Source: Oceanobacillus_B kapialis
GTDB taxonomy: Bacteria; Bacillota; Bacilli; Bacillales; Amphibacillaceae
Strand: one strand, 5' to 3'
Assembly: GCF_042685265.1 (NCBI RefSeq)
Contig: NZ_JBHUMX010000013.1
Length of the DNA stretch: 64,000 bases
The position numbers were made by a program, and so were the translations under genes. The notes under the pieces were generated by a model that did not search any database, was not told the origin of the DNA, and worked only from the letters and a program-made list of their open reading frames with translations. The stretch's first letter is position 1, and the number at the start of each line of letters is the position of its first letter. Positions 16,635 to 25,227 of this stretch are shown here, in pieces.

Positions 16635-17300
16635 ATGAAACGAGATTTTGCAGTTATTGGGCTAGGTAGATTTGGGGGGAGTATCTGTCGTGAGCTAAGT
16701 ATGGAAGGAATGGAAGTACTAGTCATTGATAATGACGAGGATAAAATTAATGAGTATAAAAATATTGCTTCCCATGCTGTAATTGCAGATGCAACAGATG
16801 AAGCCTCTTTAAAAGAACTAGGTATTAAAAACATAGACCATGTTATCGTGGCCATCGGGGATAATATTCAAGCCAGTATTTTGACGACAGTTATTCTTAC
16901 TGACCTCGGGATAAAGAAAATTACAGTGAAAGCTCAAAATGATTACCATGAGAAGATATTAAATAAAATTGGTGCAGATAATGTGGTTCATCCTGAAAGA
17001 GACATGGGAAAAAGAATTGCCCATAATATTATTTCGAATAATATTCTAGATTATCTAGAACTCTCAGATGACCACAGTATTGTAGAGGTAAAAGCAGGTA
17101 AGAAGATGGTTGGAAAGACATTAATTGATTTAGACATCCGTGCGAACTACGGTTGTAACGTTGTTGCAATTAAGCAAGGGAAAGATATAAATGTGTCACC
17201 TGCAGCAGAGGATGTATTAGTAGAAGAGGATGTGCTAATTGTAATTGGTTCCGATAAGGATATTTCACGATTCGAAAAAAACCTTGTCATTGAAGATTAA
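16635..17300 (+). CDS. ktrC: K+ uptake regulatory subunit KtrC
   Basis: A 221-aa RCK (TrkA-N plus TrkA-C) protein, the same length as B. subtilis KtrC (YkqB). The nucleotide-binding motif is GLGRFGGS with the acidic VIDNDED after strand 2. The C-terminal TrkA-C half begins near residue 135 (HSIVEVKAGKKMVGKTL). KtrC gates the membrane subunit KtrD and binds ATP/ADP and c-di-AMP in this family. The ATG at 16635 is chosen for GGAGG 8 bases upstream; the frame's first ATG at 16617 precedes that RBS. No ktrD is present here. Confidence 0.92.
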   Translation: MKRDFAVIGLGRFGGSICRELSMEGMEVLVIDNDEDKINEYKNIASHAVIADATDEASLKELGIKNIDHVIVAIGDNIQASILTTVILTDLGIKKITVKAQNDYHEKILNKIGADNVVHPERDMGKRIAHNIISNNILDYLELSDDHSIVEVKAGKKMVGKTLIDLDIRANYGCNVVAIKQGKDINVSPAAEDVLVEEDVLIVIGSDKDISRFEKNLVIED

Positions 17301-17360
17301 AAGTGGATACGTAATGCTCAGATTGAGAATTGGTTTATCTTAGTAAACTAAATAGCAAAT

Positions 17361-17391
17361 AAAAAGCCCGGAAATTGTTTTCCGGGCTTTT
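17361..17391. terminator. Bidirectional terminator between ktrC and rnjA
   Basis: AAAAGCCCGGAAA-TTGT-TTTCCGGGCTTTT is nearly perfect and has T-runs both ways. Confidence 0.9.
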
Positions 17392-17403
17392 CGTATAGCT
17401 CTA

Positions 17404-19071
17404 TTACACTTCCATTATGATTGGTAAAACCATAGGTCTTCGTTTCGTTTTTTCATAAAGGAAAGGTGCAATGGTATCTGTTATTTCATTTTTAATTTCC
17501 GACCACTGAGTGGTTCTGCGTTCCATAACTTTGTTTAGGTGGCTGGAAACCAGCTTCTGCGCTTCATTAATAAGGTCTTCTGACTCTCTCATATAAACAA
17601 ACCCGCGAGAGATAATGTCAGGGCCTGCAGAAATCTTAAATTCCTTCATATTGATACTAACTACGACAATTACTAGTCCTTCCTCAGAAAGGATACGACG
17701 GTCGCGAAGAACAATATTCCCGATATCGCCAATACCACTACCGTCTACATAAATGGAGCCAGAAGGGATTTTACCAGCGATCATGGCATTGTCTTTACCT
17801 AATGCCAATACATCACCATTGTCCATTACAAAGGAGTTAGCTGGATCAACGTCACAAACTTGGGCCAATTTGATGTGCTCTTTTAACATTCGATACTCAC
17901 CATGGATTGGCATAAAGTACTTCGGTTTGATTAAACGTAACATCAGCTTTTGTTCTTCTTGACTTCCATGACCAGATGTGTGAATGTTGCTAAGTTTACC
18001 ATGGATTACATCAGCACCAGCACGATAAAGCTTATTAATGGTTCTACCAACACTAACTGTATTTCCAGGGATTGGTGAAGAAGAGAATACAACAGTGTCA
18101 CCAGGTATAATTTGTATTTGTCTGTGTGTACCGTTTGCAATACGTGAAAGGGCAGCCATCGCTTCACCTTGGGAACCTGTACATAATATCGTAACTTCAT
18201 GTGCAGGTAGACGGTTTATTTGATTTGCTTCAATAAACGTCTCTTTAGGGGCTTGAATATACCCTAATTCTTGTCCAAGATTAATTGCATTTTCCATACT
18301 GCGACCGAAAACAGCAACTTTACGGTTGTGCCTTACTGCTGCTTCTACAACTTGTTGGAGGCGGTAGATATTGGAAGCGAACGTAGCAAAAATTAATCTG
18401 CCATCAACACGACTAAAAATGTCATGAATACTTTCGCCGACTACTCTTTCTGACATGGTAAAGCCCGGTACTTCACTATTAGTACTGTCTGAAAGTAAGC
18501 AAAGTACGCCTTCTTTTCCTATTTCTGCCATTCTGGAAAGGTTTGCAGGTTCCCCTACAGGTGTGAAATCAAATTTGAAATCACCAGTGTGTACAATATT
18601 CCCTGGAGGTGTTTTCACCACTATTCCAAAAGAATCAGGGATGCTGTGTGTGGTACGGAAAAAGCTAACAGAAGTTTTACGGAACTTTATGATATCATCT
18701 TCTTGAACGGTATTTAATTTAGCATTTCTTAATAATCCATGTTCGTCAAGTTTATTTCTAATTAATCCAATTGCAAGTTTCCCTGCATAGATCGGCACGT
18801 TTACTTCACGGAGAAGATACGGTATTCCACCAATATGGTCTTCATGTCCGTGTGTAATAAATAATCCTTTAATCTTATCTTGGTTCTGCACAAGGTACGT
18901 ATAGTCAGGGATGACATAGTCAATACCTAAAAGTTCTTCTTCAGGAAACTTGATTCCAGCATCAATTAATATGATTTCATCCTGAAATTGAACACCATAG
19001 GTATTCTTACCGATTTCACCTAACCCGCCAAGTGCAAAAACTGCTGCTTGGTCATTTTTAACAAATTTCAT
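17404..19071 (-). CDS. rnjA: Ribonuclease J1
   Basis: A 555-aa metallo-beta-lactamase/beta-CASP ribonuclease with endo- and 5'-3' exonuclease activity in mRNA decay and rRNA maturation. The zinc-site motif is THGHEDHIGG (73-82), followed by HTGDFKFD and SDSTNSE. The beta-CASP part has FASNIYRLQQ and GSQGEAMAAL, and HTSGHGSQEE and PIHGEYRML complete the active site. Its length equals that of B. subtilis RNase J1. The start codon directly follows the rpoY stop, a two-gene operon conserved in Firmicutes. Confidence 0.96.
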   Translation of the reverse strand: MKFVKNDQAAVFALGGLGEIGKNTYGVQFQDEIILIDAGIKFPEEELLGIDYVIPDYTYLVQNQDKIKGLFITHGHEDHIGGIPYLLREVNVPIYAGKLAIGLIRNKLDEHGLLRNAKLNTVQEDDIIKFRKTSVSFFRTTHSIPDSFGIVVKTPPGNIVHTGDFKFDFTPVGEPANLSRMAEIGKEGVLCLLSDSTNSEVPGFTMSERVVGESIHDIFSRVDGRLIFATFASNIYRLQQVVEAAVRHNRKVAVFGRSMENAINLGQELGYIQAPKETFIEANQINRLPAHEVTILCTGSQGEAMAALSRIANGTHRQIQIIPGDTVVFSSSPIPGNTVSVGRTINKLYRAGADVIHGKLSNIHTSGHGSQEEQKLMLRLIKPKYFMPIHGEYRMLKEHIKLAQVCDVDPANSFVMDNGDVLALGKDNAMIAGKIPSGSIYVDGSGIGDIGNIVLRDRRILSEEGLVIVVVSINMKEFKISAGPDIISRGFVYMRESEDLINEAQKLVSSHLNKVMERRTTQWSEIKNEITDTIAPFLYEKTKRRPMVLPIIMEV

Positions 19072-19290
19072 TTATTGTGCGTTCTCCAACTTAAAGGATT
19101 CTGATTGTTTTTCATACTCTAAATGTGCCTCGTCTAGAACATGGATATATTCAATGTTATATTTTTTCTCACTTAAACGGGAACGAACTTCACGCATGGA
19201 GTCCGCTTCTACATATGCACTTTTCGTGCGTTCACGAACTGGGATTTCATCTCGCAGTTCTTGATATAATACTTTATAAATCAATTTCAT
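19072..19290 (-). CDS. rpoY: RNA polymerase epsilon subunit
   Basis: A 72-aa protein (MKLIYKVLYQELRDEIPVRE, ending FKLENAQ) with the RpoY/DUF1447 pattern RTKSAYVEADSMREVR and IEYIHVLDEAHLEYE. This auxiliary RNA polymerase subunit of Firmicutes is encoded directly upstream of rnjA, as here, with stop and start codons adjoining. Confidence 0.93.
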   Translation of the reverse strand: MKLIYKVLYQELRDEIPVRERTKSAYVEADSMREVRSRLSEKKYNIEYIHVLDEAHLEYEKQSESFKLENAQ

Positions 19291-19431
19291 CTCTCCTTGT
19301 ATCTTTCTTCATAAAAATTTATGATTATATTTTTTTGCAGTCCGTAAAGATAGCGATATACACTCATCTGTTAAATTCCGTATCGTCCGTAATTAACTAT
19401 TGTACCCTTTTACATTGTACAGTGGGAAACC

Positions 19432-19530
19432 TTATTGGTAGTCTTCTTTATTACAAGTTGTAGGTACACGTCCTTGGCCTAAAAAGTCTTTCCAGCGTTT
19501 CTTGAGCTTTTCTTTCAGGCGTTTTAACAT
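19432..19530 (-). CDS. Possible 32-aa basic peptide
   Basis: A 33-codon frame starting at ATG 19530, with AAAGGAG about 9 bases upstream, encodes MLKRLKEKLKKRWKDFLGQG followed by RVPTTCNKEDYQ. The N-terminal half is a strongly basic amphipathic helix; a single Cys and an acidic-polar tail follow. It lies about 140 bases upstream of rpoY in the same direction. The family is not recognised. The good RBS argues for translation. Confidence 0.45.
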   Translation of the reverse strand: MLKRLKEKLKKRWKDFLGQGRVPTTCNKEDYQ

Positions 19531-19771
19531 ACGAATGCAACTCCTTTCGAATATTAAGAAAAGCAACAAAAACGTTCTACCGATCCAATCCCTCTTAGTT
19601 ATAGTATAGTACGAGTTGAGGAATATTGAAATAAAAATACGTTATTTGTTGGAAAAATATTTCGTATTATATATAGAAATCGCATGTCAGCTTGGTATTA
19701 TCTATTTTTCACCTAGATAATTTTCTTATACATTTACAACAAAAATAGAAATTATATGAAGGGGATAACTA

Positions 19772-19840
19772 GTGGAGGAAGCAGTAGCTAAGATTTTTAA
19801 GGAGAGTGTTCGCCATAAGGTATTAGTGCGCCTTTTTTAG
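19772..19840 (+). CDS. Possible 22-aa peptide
   Basis: A 23-codon GTG-initiated frame after GAAGGGGA at good spacing encodes MEEAVAKIFKESVRHKVLVR plus two residues. It is followed at once by an imperfect GAGTGAGAGACA/TGTCTCCCGCTC hairpin (19842-19873). It is very short and could be chance. Confidence 0.25.
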   Translation: MEEAVAKIFKESVRHKVLVRLF

Positions 19841-19889
19841 AGTGAGAGACACCATCCTTGTCTCCCGCTCTTCTATTAAAGGCTTTTTC

Positions 19890-20441
19890 CTAGTCAATAG
19901 CTTTTGCGTTCTCAGGTATAGCAAATGGATTCTTGTTATTTATACGATCGTAGAACATAATGCCATTTAAATGATCGATTTCATGTTGGAAGACAATTGC
20001 GGCATACCCTTTTAGTCTCAATTTAAGAGGATTGTTATCCATATCCGTGGCTTTTACAGTAATTCTTGCATGCCGTATCACATAACCTTCCACCGATCTA
20101 TCAACCGATAAACAACCTTCACCAGCAGATAAATATGCATCCTCGACAGAGTGGCTAACTATTTTAGGGTTTACTAGTCCATAACTATATAGTTTACCGT
20201 TCGGATCTTCAAAGTGTATGGCAATAAGGCGTTTGTTAATCCCAAGTTGCGGGGCTGCTACCCCGACACCAGCTCTTAAATCATATTTCTGAGCAATTTC
20301 ATCATCTTGACTGTTTTTTAAAAAAGTCAACATTTCCTCAAGTAACTCCCGATCTTCTCGCTCGAGAGGTGTTTTCACTTCTTCTGCAACAGTTACAAGT
20401 GAGGGGTGTCCCTCACGGACAATGTCTTTCATTGTAATCAT
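19890..20441 (-). CDS. def: Peptide deformylase
   Basis: A 183-aa type 2 deformylase that removes the formyl group from nascent chains at the ribosome. The three signature motifs are GVGVAAPQLGI (58-68), EGCLSVD (metal ligand Cys110) and QHEIDHL (His153, Glu154, His157). The insertion and length match the YkrB/DefB type. A start at 20441 has AGGAG about 10 bases upstream. It lies between rpoY and ykyA, as in B. subtilis. Confidence 0.95.
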   Translation of the reverse strand: MITMKDIVREGHPSLVTVAEEVKTPLEREDRELLEEMLTFLKNSQDDEIAQKYDLRAGVGVAAPQLGINKRLIAIHFEDPNGKLYSYGLVNPKIVSHSVEDAYLSAGEGCLSVDRSVEGYVIRHARITVKATDMDNNPLKLRLKGYAAIVFQHEIDHLNGIMFYDRINNKNPFAIPENAKAID

Positions 20442-20683
20442 ATTTGGTCACTCCTACCTAATTCGGAATTTTAATAATGCTGGTTCTTACTCAATGTATG
20501 GAAGCTATTCTTACAAAGTTGACTCCCGGTTTTTATAATTCAATACTATATTTTATCATAACATGACACAAATGATCATAAAGTTTGATTAAAAACGTTT
20601 TAGGGTATATTTTTCATCGGAGATAACAAATGTTTTGTGTTATACTTGGTGGCATACATCAAGAATGAAGGGGGAATTGAGCG

Positions 20684-21409
20684 ATGTCATTTAGAAAAGC
20701 ATCCATTTTATTCGTATTAGGCTTGTTTGCTTTCATTTCTGCCTGTAGCAGTGAATCAACAGAGGAAAAAATTCATGGGCATTTAGAAGAAGCTGTGGCA
20801 CAGGAAAAGGGGTTTGAAGAACAGCAAAGCAAGATCACAGAACTAGAACAGAAGGAACAAGAATTATACAGTCAGATTATTGAACTTGGAACAGATGAGA
20901 TGGAAAAGATTACAGAGCTTTCTCAACAAGCAATAGATGCTGTCACACAGAGAGAGGAAAGTTTAAAAGCTGAGAAAGAAAGCCTTGATGCTGCTAAAGA
21001 AGAATTTCAAAAAACGGAGGATCTTATTGCAGAAATAGAGGACGAGCAGTTGAAAGAAACAGCAGAATCCATGTATTCGACAATGTCGGATCGTTTCTCC
21101 GCCTATGACGAGCTTTACCAGGCTTATGAGACCTCCATTCAGCAAGAGAAAGAACTGTATGAAATGTTTCAGCAAGAAGATACAGAGCAAGAAGCTCTTA
21201 CAGAACATATCAATACTATAAATGAAAGCTATCAACAAGTGTTAGATGCAAATGAAACATTCAATACAAACACAACTGCCTATAACGAACTTAAAAAGGA
21301 ATATTACTCTCAGGCTGGTATAGAAGTTCAGTATGAAGATGCCGGTTCAAAAGGTAATCAAGAGGGAGAGCAGTCAGAAGAAGAGCAAGAGGAAAATCAA
21401 TCTGCCTAA
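20684..21409 (+). CDS. ykyA: YkyA-type putative cell-wall-binding lipoprotein
   Basis: A 241-aa lipoprotein with signal peptide FRKASILFVLGLFAFISAC (lipobox ISAC, Cys21), followed by a long Glu/Lys/Gln-rich coiled coil (residues about 30-215) and an acidic tail. The order def-ykyA-pdhA and the coiled-coil lipoprotein layout match YkyA (DUF with cell-wall-binding annotation). It probably sits on the outer face of the membrane; its role is unknown. It has its own terminator before pdhA. Confidence 0.85.
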   Translation: MSFRKASILFVLGLFAFISACSSESTEEKIHGHLEEAVAQEKGFEEQQSKITELEQKEQELYSQIIELGTDEMEKITELSQQAIDAVTQREESLKAEKESLDAAKEEFQKTEDLIAEIEDEQLKETAESMYSTMSDRFSAYDELYQAYETSIQQEKELYEMFQQEDTEQEALTEHINTINESYQQVLDANETFNTNTTAYNELKKEYYSQAGIEVQYEDAGSKGNQEGEQSEEEQEENQSA

Positions 21410-21424
21410 TGGAAAATAGTAAAA

Positions 21425-21454
21425 AAGAGCTGACAAACTGTCAGTTCTTTTTTT
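21425..21454 (+). terminator. Terminator after ykyA
   Basis: AAGAGCTGACA-AAC-TGTCAGTTCTT followed by a run of T. Confidence 0.88.
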
Positions 21455-21638
21455 AATGGAACTGTACAACTAAATAGTAATACAGTTTTGTCATTAAAAT
21501 ATAACAGTTTACTTTTTACTTGAAGAAATGTGCTATAAAAAACCCGTTAATATACGGGGGATAGACTTTACAACTCATATTTACTTTTTCAGCAACTAAC
21601 ATGAAGTTTATCAAGCTCAAAGCGGAAAAACAAAGTGT

Positions 21639-21667
21639 TTGACCAAATAATAATTTTAGGCTAGTAT
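21639..21667 (+). promoter_or_regulatory. Candidate sigma-A promoter of the pdh operon
   Basis: TTGACC, a 17-base spacer, then TAGTAT. This would give a leader of about 195 bases before pdhA. The leader contains the inverted repeat GTACAA...TTGTAC (about 21758-21790) followed by a T-run, which may be an attenuator or operator; that is inference. Apart from this and the ykyA terminator I see nothing in 21410-21867. Confidence 0.5.
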
Positions 21668-21867
21668 TTAAGTATAATAATTATTGTACTAATAAATATT
21701 GCTGCCCAAATGGTACAGATTGAGATAGAGATCAAACCTAAGATTATAAGAAAATGAAAAAGGGTACAAGGTTATTAGTGATTTTGTACAGTTTTTTTAT
21801 GTTTTGGGTAGGCTAGTAAGGACAATATTATTTAAAAAGGATATAAGAAAGGAAGAGGTGAACTATT

Positions 21868-22950
21868 TTGAAACACGTACTAGAAAGTGTTGAAAGTCAG
21901 TTCGAAATGTTCCAGATTCTTAATGAAGATGGAAAGATTGTCAACAAAGATGATATGCCTGATCTATCCGATGAGGAATTAAAAGAATTAATGCGCAGAA
22001 TGGTTTACACACGCATTCTTGATCAACGCTCCATTGCACTTAACCGTCAAGGACGTCTTGGTTTTTATGCACCAACTGCAGGACAAGAGGCTTCTCAGCT
22101 TGGAAGTCAATTCGCACTAGAACAAGACGATTTTCTATTACCAGGATACCGTGATGTACCTCAATTAATCTGGCAAGGTCTTCCGCTTTATCAAGCGTTC
22201 TTATTCTCTAGAGGACACTTCCACGGTAACCAAATGCCAGAAGGTGTTAATGCATTAAGCCCACAAATTATTATCGGAGCTCAATATGTTCAAGCTGCTG
22301 GTGTAGCACTTGGAATTAAAAAGCGTGGTAAAAAAGCAGTTGCTGTAACGTACACTGGTGATGGTGGTACTTCTCAAGGTGATTTCTATGAAGGAATTAA
22401 CTTTGCTGGAGCATACAAAGCACCGGCGCTTTTCTTTGTCCAAAATAACTATTTCGCAATTTCTGTTCCAGTTGAAAAGCAAACAAATGCAAAAACACTT
22501 GCACAAAAAGCTGTAGCAGCAGGAATTGAAGGTATACAAGTTGATGGTATGGACGTGCTAGCTGTTTATGCTGTAACAAAACATGCTCGTGAACGTGCGA
22601 TCAATGGTGAAGGTCCATCATTAATTGAAACGCTAACGTATCGTTACGGTCCACATACTATGGCTGGTGATGATCCAACCCGTTACCGTACAGAAGATTT
22701 AGATAACGAATGGGAAAAGAAAGACCCACTTGTACGCTTCCGTAAATTCCTTGAAGAAAAAGGTATTTGGTCTGAAGAGGAAGAAAATAAAGTAATCGAA
22801 GAAGCAAAAGAAGAAATTAAAAAAGCAATCAAACAAGCAGATGAATATCCAAAACAAAAAGTAACGGACTTTATCGAAAACATGTTTGAAGAACTTCCAA
22901 ACAACTTGCAGGAGCAAATGGAAGAATACAAAGAAAAGGAGTCGAAGTAA
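21868..22950 (+). CDS. pdhA: Pyruvate dehydrogenase E1 alpha subunit
   Basis: A 360-aa E1 alpha that decarboxylates pyruvate on thiamine diphosphate together with PdhB. The ThDP motif GDGGTSQGDFYEGINFA starts near residue 164 and ends with VQNNYF; the phosphorylation-loop equivalent YRYGPHTMAGDDPTRYR follows near 255. It starts with TTG after GAGGTG. Codon use is that of a highly expressed gene. It is first in pdhABCD with gaps of 3-24 bases. Confidence 0.96.
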   Translation: MKHVLESVESQFEMFQILNEDGKIVNKDDMPDLSDEELKELMRRMVYTRILDQRSIALNRQGRLGFYAPTAGQEASQLGSQFALEQDDFLLPGYRDVPQLIWQGLPLYQAFLFSRGHFHGNQMPEGVNALSPQIIIGAQYVQAAGVALGIKKRGKKAVAVTYTGDGGTSQGDFYEGINFAGAYKAPALFFVQNNYFAISVPVEKQTNAKTLAQKAVAAGIEGIQVDGMDVLAVYAVTKHARERAINGEGPSLIETLTYRYGPHTMAGDDPTRYRTEDLDNEWEKKDPLVRFRKFLEEKGIWSEEEENKVIEEAKEEIKKAIKQADEYPKQKVTDFIENMFEELPNNLQEQMEEYKEKESK

Positions 22951-22953
22951 ATC

Positions 22954-23931
22954 ATGGCACAAATGACAATGATTCAAGCAATCACTGATGCAATGCGCAC
23001 AGAATTAAAAAATGACGAGAATGTGCTTGTATTTGGTGAAGATGTTGGTCAAAATGGCGGTGTGTTCCGTGCTACTGAAGGATTGCAGGATGAATTCGGT
23101 GAAGAGCGCGTATTTGATACACCACTAGCTGAGTCAGGTATTGGCGGCCTGGCAGTAGGACTTGCTCTTCAAGGCTACCGTCCAGTACCGGAAATCCAAT
23201 TCTTCGGCTTCGTTTATGAAGTAATGGATTCTATTAGTGGACAGCTTGCACGTATGCGTTACCGTTCAGGCGGACATCATACTGCACCTGTAACAATCCG
23301 TTCACCATTTGGTGGTGGTGTACACACTCCAGAACTACATGCTGATTCACTAGAAGGCTTAATCGCACAACAACCGGGAATAAAAGTAGTTATTCCTTCT
23401 AATCCATATGATGCGAAAGGTTTATTGATCTCAGCAATTCGCGATAATGACCCTGTATTGTTCTTAGAACACATGAAACTTTACCGTTCATTCCGTGAAG
23501 AAGTTCCTGAAGAGGAATACACAGTAGAAATTGGTAAAGCAGAAGTAAAACGTGAAGGTACAGACGTTACGTTAATTTCTTATGGAGCAATGGTTCACTC
23601 TTCATTGAAAGCTGCTGAAGAGCTTGAGAAAGACGGCGTTTCTGCTGAAGTAATTGACTTAAGAACGGTATCTCCAATCGATATTGATACTATTATCGAA
23701 TCTGTTAAGAAAACCAACCGCGTAGTAGTAGTACAAGAAGCACAGCGTCAAGCTGGTGTTAGTGCTAATGTGGTAGCTGAAATTCAAGAGAGAGCAATTC
23801 TTCATCTTGAAGCACCTGTTTTACGTGTGACAGCACCAGACACAGTGTATTCTTTCTCTGCAGCGGAAGAAGTTTGGTTACCAAACCATAACGACATCGT
23901 AGAAAAAGTAAACACAGTATTGAATTTCTAA
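22954..23931 (+). CDS. pdhB: Pyruvate dehydrogenase E1 beta subunit
   Basis: A 325-aa transketolase-like beta subunit. It has VFGEDVGQNGGVFRATEGLQ near the N-terminus, the ThDP-contacting AESGIGGLAVGLALQGYRPV, and the C-terminal transketolase domain (VTLISYGAMVHSSLKAAEEL). It forms the E1 heterotetramer with PdhA. It begins 3 bases after pdhA with AAAAGGAG upstream of the ATG. Confidence 0.96.
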   Translation: MAQMTMIQAITDAMRTELKNDENVLVFGEDVGQNGGVFRATEGLQDEFGEERVFDTPLAESGIGGLAVGLALQGYRPVPEIQFFGFVYEVMDSISGQLARMRYRSGGHHTAPVTIRSPFGGGVHTPELHADSLEGLIAQQPGIKVVIPSNPYDAKGLLISAIRDNDPVLFLEHMKLYRSFREEVPEEEYTVEIGKAEVKREGTDVTLISYGAMVHSSLKAAEELEKDGVSAEVIDLRTVSPIDIDTIIESVKKTNRVVVVQEAQRQAGVSANVVAEIQERAILHLEAPVLRVTAPDTVYSFSAAEEVWLPNHNDIVEKVNTVLNF

Positions 23932-23955
23932 ATAAGTGAACAGGAGGTAGTTAAC

Positions 23956-25224
23956 ATGGCATATGATTTTAAATTGCCGGATATTGGTGAAGGTATTCAC
24001 GAAGGTGAAATAGTTAAGTGGTTTGTTAATGTAGATGACGAAGTGAAAGAAGATGACGTACTTTGTGAAGTGCAAAATGACAAAGCAGTTGTTGAAATTC
24101 CATCTCCAGTTGAAGGTAAAGTAACAAAGCTTCACGTCGAAGAAGGTTCTGTAGCAGTAGTGGGCGATAAATTAATTTCATTCGATGCGGAAGGCTACGA
24201 GTCTTCTGATGAAGAAGAAGCTCCAGCTGAAGAAGAAACGAAAGAAGAAGCACCGAAAGAAGAGAAAGAAGAAGCTGCCAAATCTGAAGACAAAGAAGCA
24301 GGCAGTGACAAACGTGTTATCGCAATGCCTTCTGTAAGAAAGCATGCTCGTGATAATGATGTAAACATTAGTGACGTAACCGGATCAGGGAAAAATGGTC
24401 GTGTGTTAAAAGAAGACATTGATAATCATCTAAATGGTGATCAGCCGTCTGCTCAGTCTGAAGCTCCAGCTACCGAAGAGAAAGCTGCGAAGTCAGCACC
24501 AAAAGCAGCACCACAAGGCGATTATCCAGAAACTCGCGAAGCAATGAGCGGTATTCGGAAGTCAATTGCTAAGGCGATGGTTAATTCCAAAACAAAAGCT
24601 CCTCATGTTACACTAATGGATGAGGTTGATGTTACAGAGCTTGTTGCGCATCGTAAGAAATTCAAAGCTGTCGCAGCAGAACAAGAGATTAAATTAACGT
24701 ATCTTCCATATGTTGTGAAAGCTCTTGTGTCAGCATCTAAGAAGTTCCCTATCTTAAACTCTTATATTGATGAGAATACAGATGAGATCGTAGAGAAGCA
24801 TTATTACAACATTGGTATTGCTGCCGATACTGAAAAAGGTTTGCTAGTACCAGTTGTGAAAAATGCTGACCGTAAATCAATCTTCACTATCTCTCAAGAA
24901 ATTAATGAGTTGGCAGGAAAAGCACGTGATGGTAAACTTGCACCAGACGAAATGAAAGGTGCTTCCAACACAATTTCTAACATTGGTTCAGCAGGTGGAC
25001 AATGGTTTACTCCAGTATTAAACTACCCTGAAGCGGTCATTCTAGGCATTGGACGTATCGCTGAAAAACCAGTTGTAAAAGATGGTGAAATTGTTGTTGC
25101 ACCAGTACTTGCATTATCATTAAGCTTTGATCACCGTATTGTTGATGGAGCAACAGCACAAATGGCTCTAAATCAGATCAAACGCTTGTTGAGCGATCCA
25201 CAATTAATTATGATGGAGGCGTAA
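23956..25224 (+). CDS. pdhC: Dihydrolipoamide acetyltransferase (E2)
   Basis: A 422-aa E2 core. The single lipoyl domain (1-80) has the lipoylated Lys in EVQNDKAVVEIPSP (near residue 43). An Ala/Glu/Lys-rich linker leads to the peripheral-subunit-binding domain (VIAMPSVRKHARDND, GKNGRVLKEDI, about 115-160). A second linker leads to the catalytic domain ending in SLSFDHRIVDGATA with the active-site His. It carries acetyl groups from E1 to CoA. Confidence 0.96.
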   Translation: MAYDFKLPDIGEGIHEGEIVKWFVNVDDEVKEDDVLCEVQNDKAVVEIPSPVEGKVTKLHVEEGSVAVVGDKLISFDAEGYESSDEEEAPAEEETKEEAPKEEKEEAAKSEDKEAGSDKRVIAMPSVRKHARDNDVNISDVTGSGKNGRVLKEDIDNHLNGDQPSAQSEAPATEEKAAKSAPKAAPQGDYPETREAMSGIRKSIAKAMVNSKTKAPHVTLMDEVDVTELVAHRKKFKAVAAEQEIKLTYLPYVVKALVSASKKFPILNSYIDENTDEIVEKHYYNIGIAADTEKGLLVPVVKNADRKSIFTISQEINELAGKARDGKLAPDEMKGASNTISNIGSAGGQWFTPVLNYPEAVILGIGRIAEKPVVKDGEIVVAPVLALSLSFDHRIVDGATAQMALNQIKRLLSDPQLIMMEA

Positions 25225-25227
25225 ATT

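Noticed and set aside
19125..19463. 112-codon plus-strand frame opposite rpoY
   Set aside because: Antisense to a confident gene, Cys/His/Leu-rich shadow composition, no RBS.
22255..22977. Several minus-strand frames of 60-94 codons opposite pdhA
   Set aside because: Arise from the codon bias of a highly expressed gene; Phe/Cys-rich translations typical of antisense shadows.
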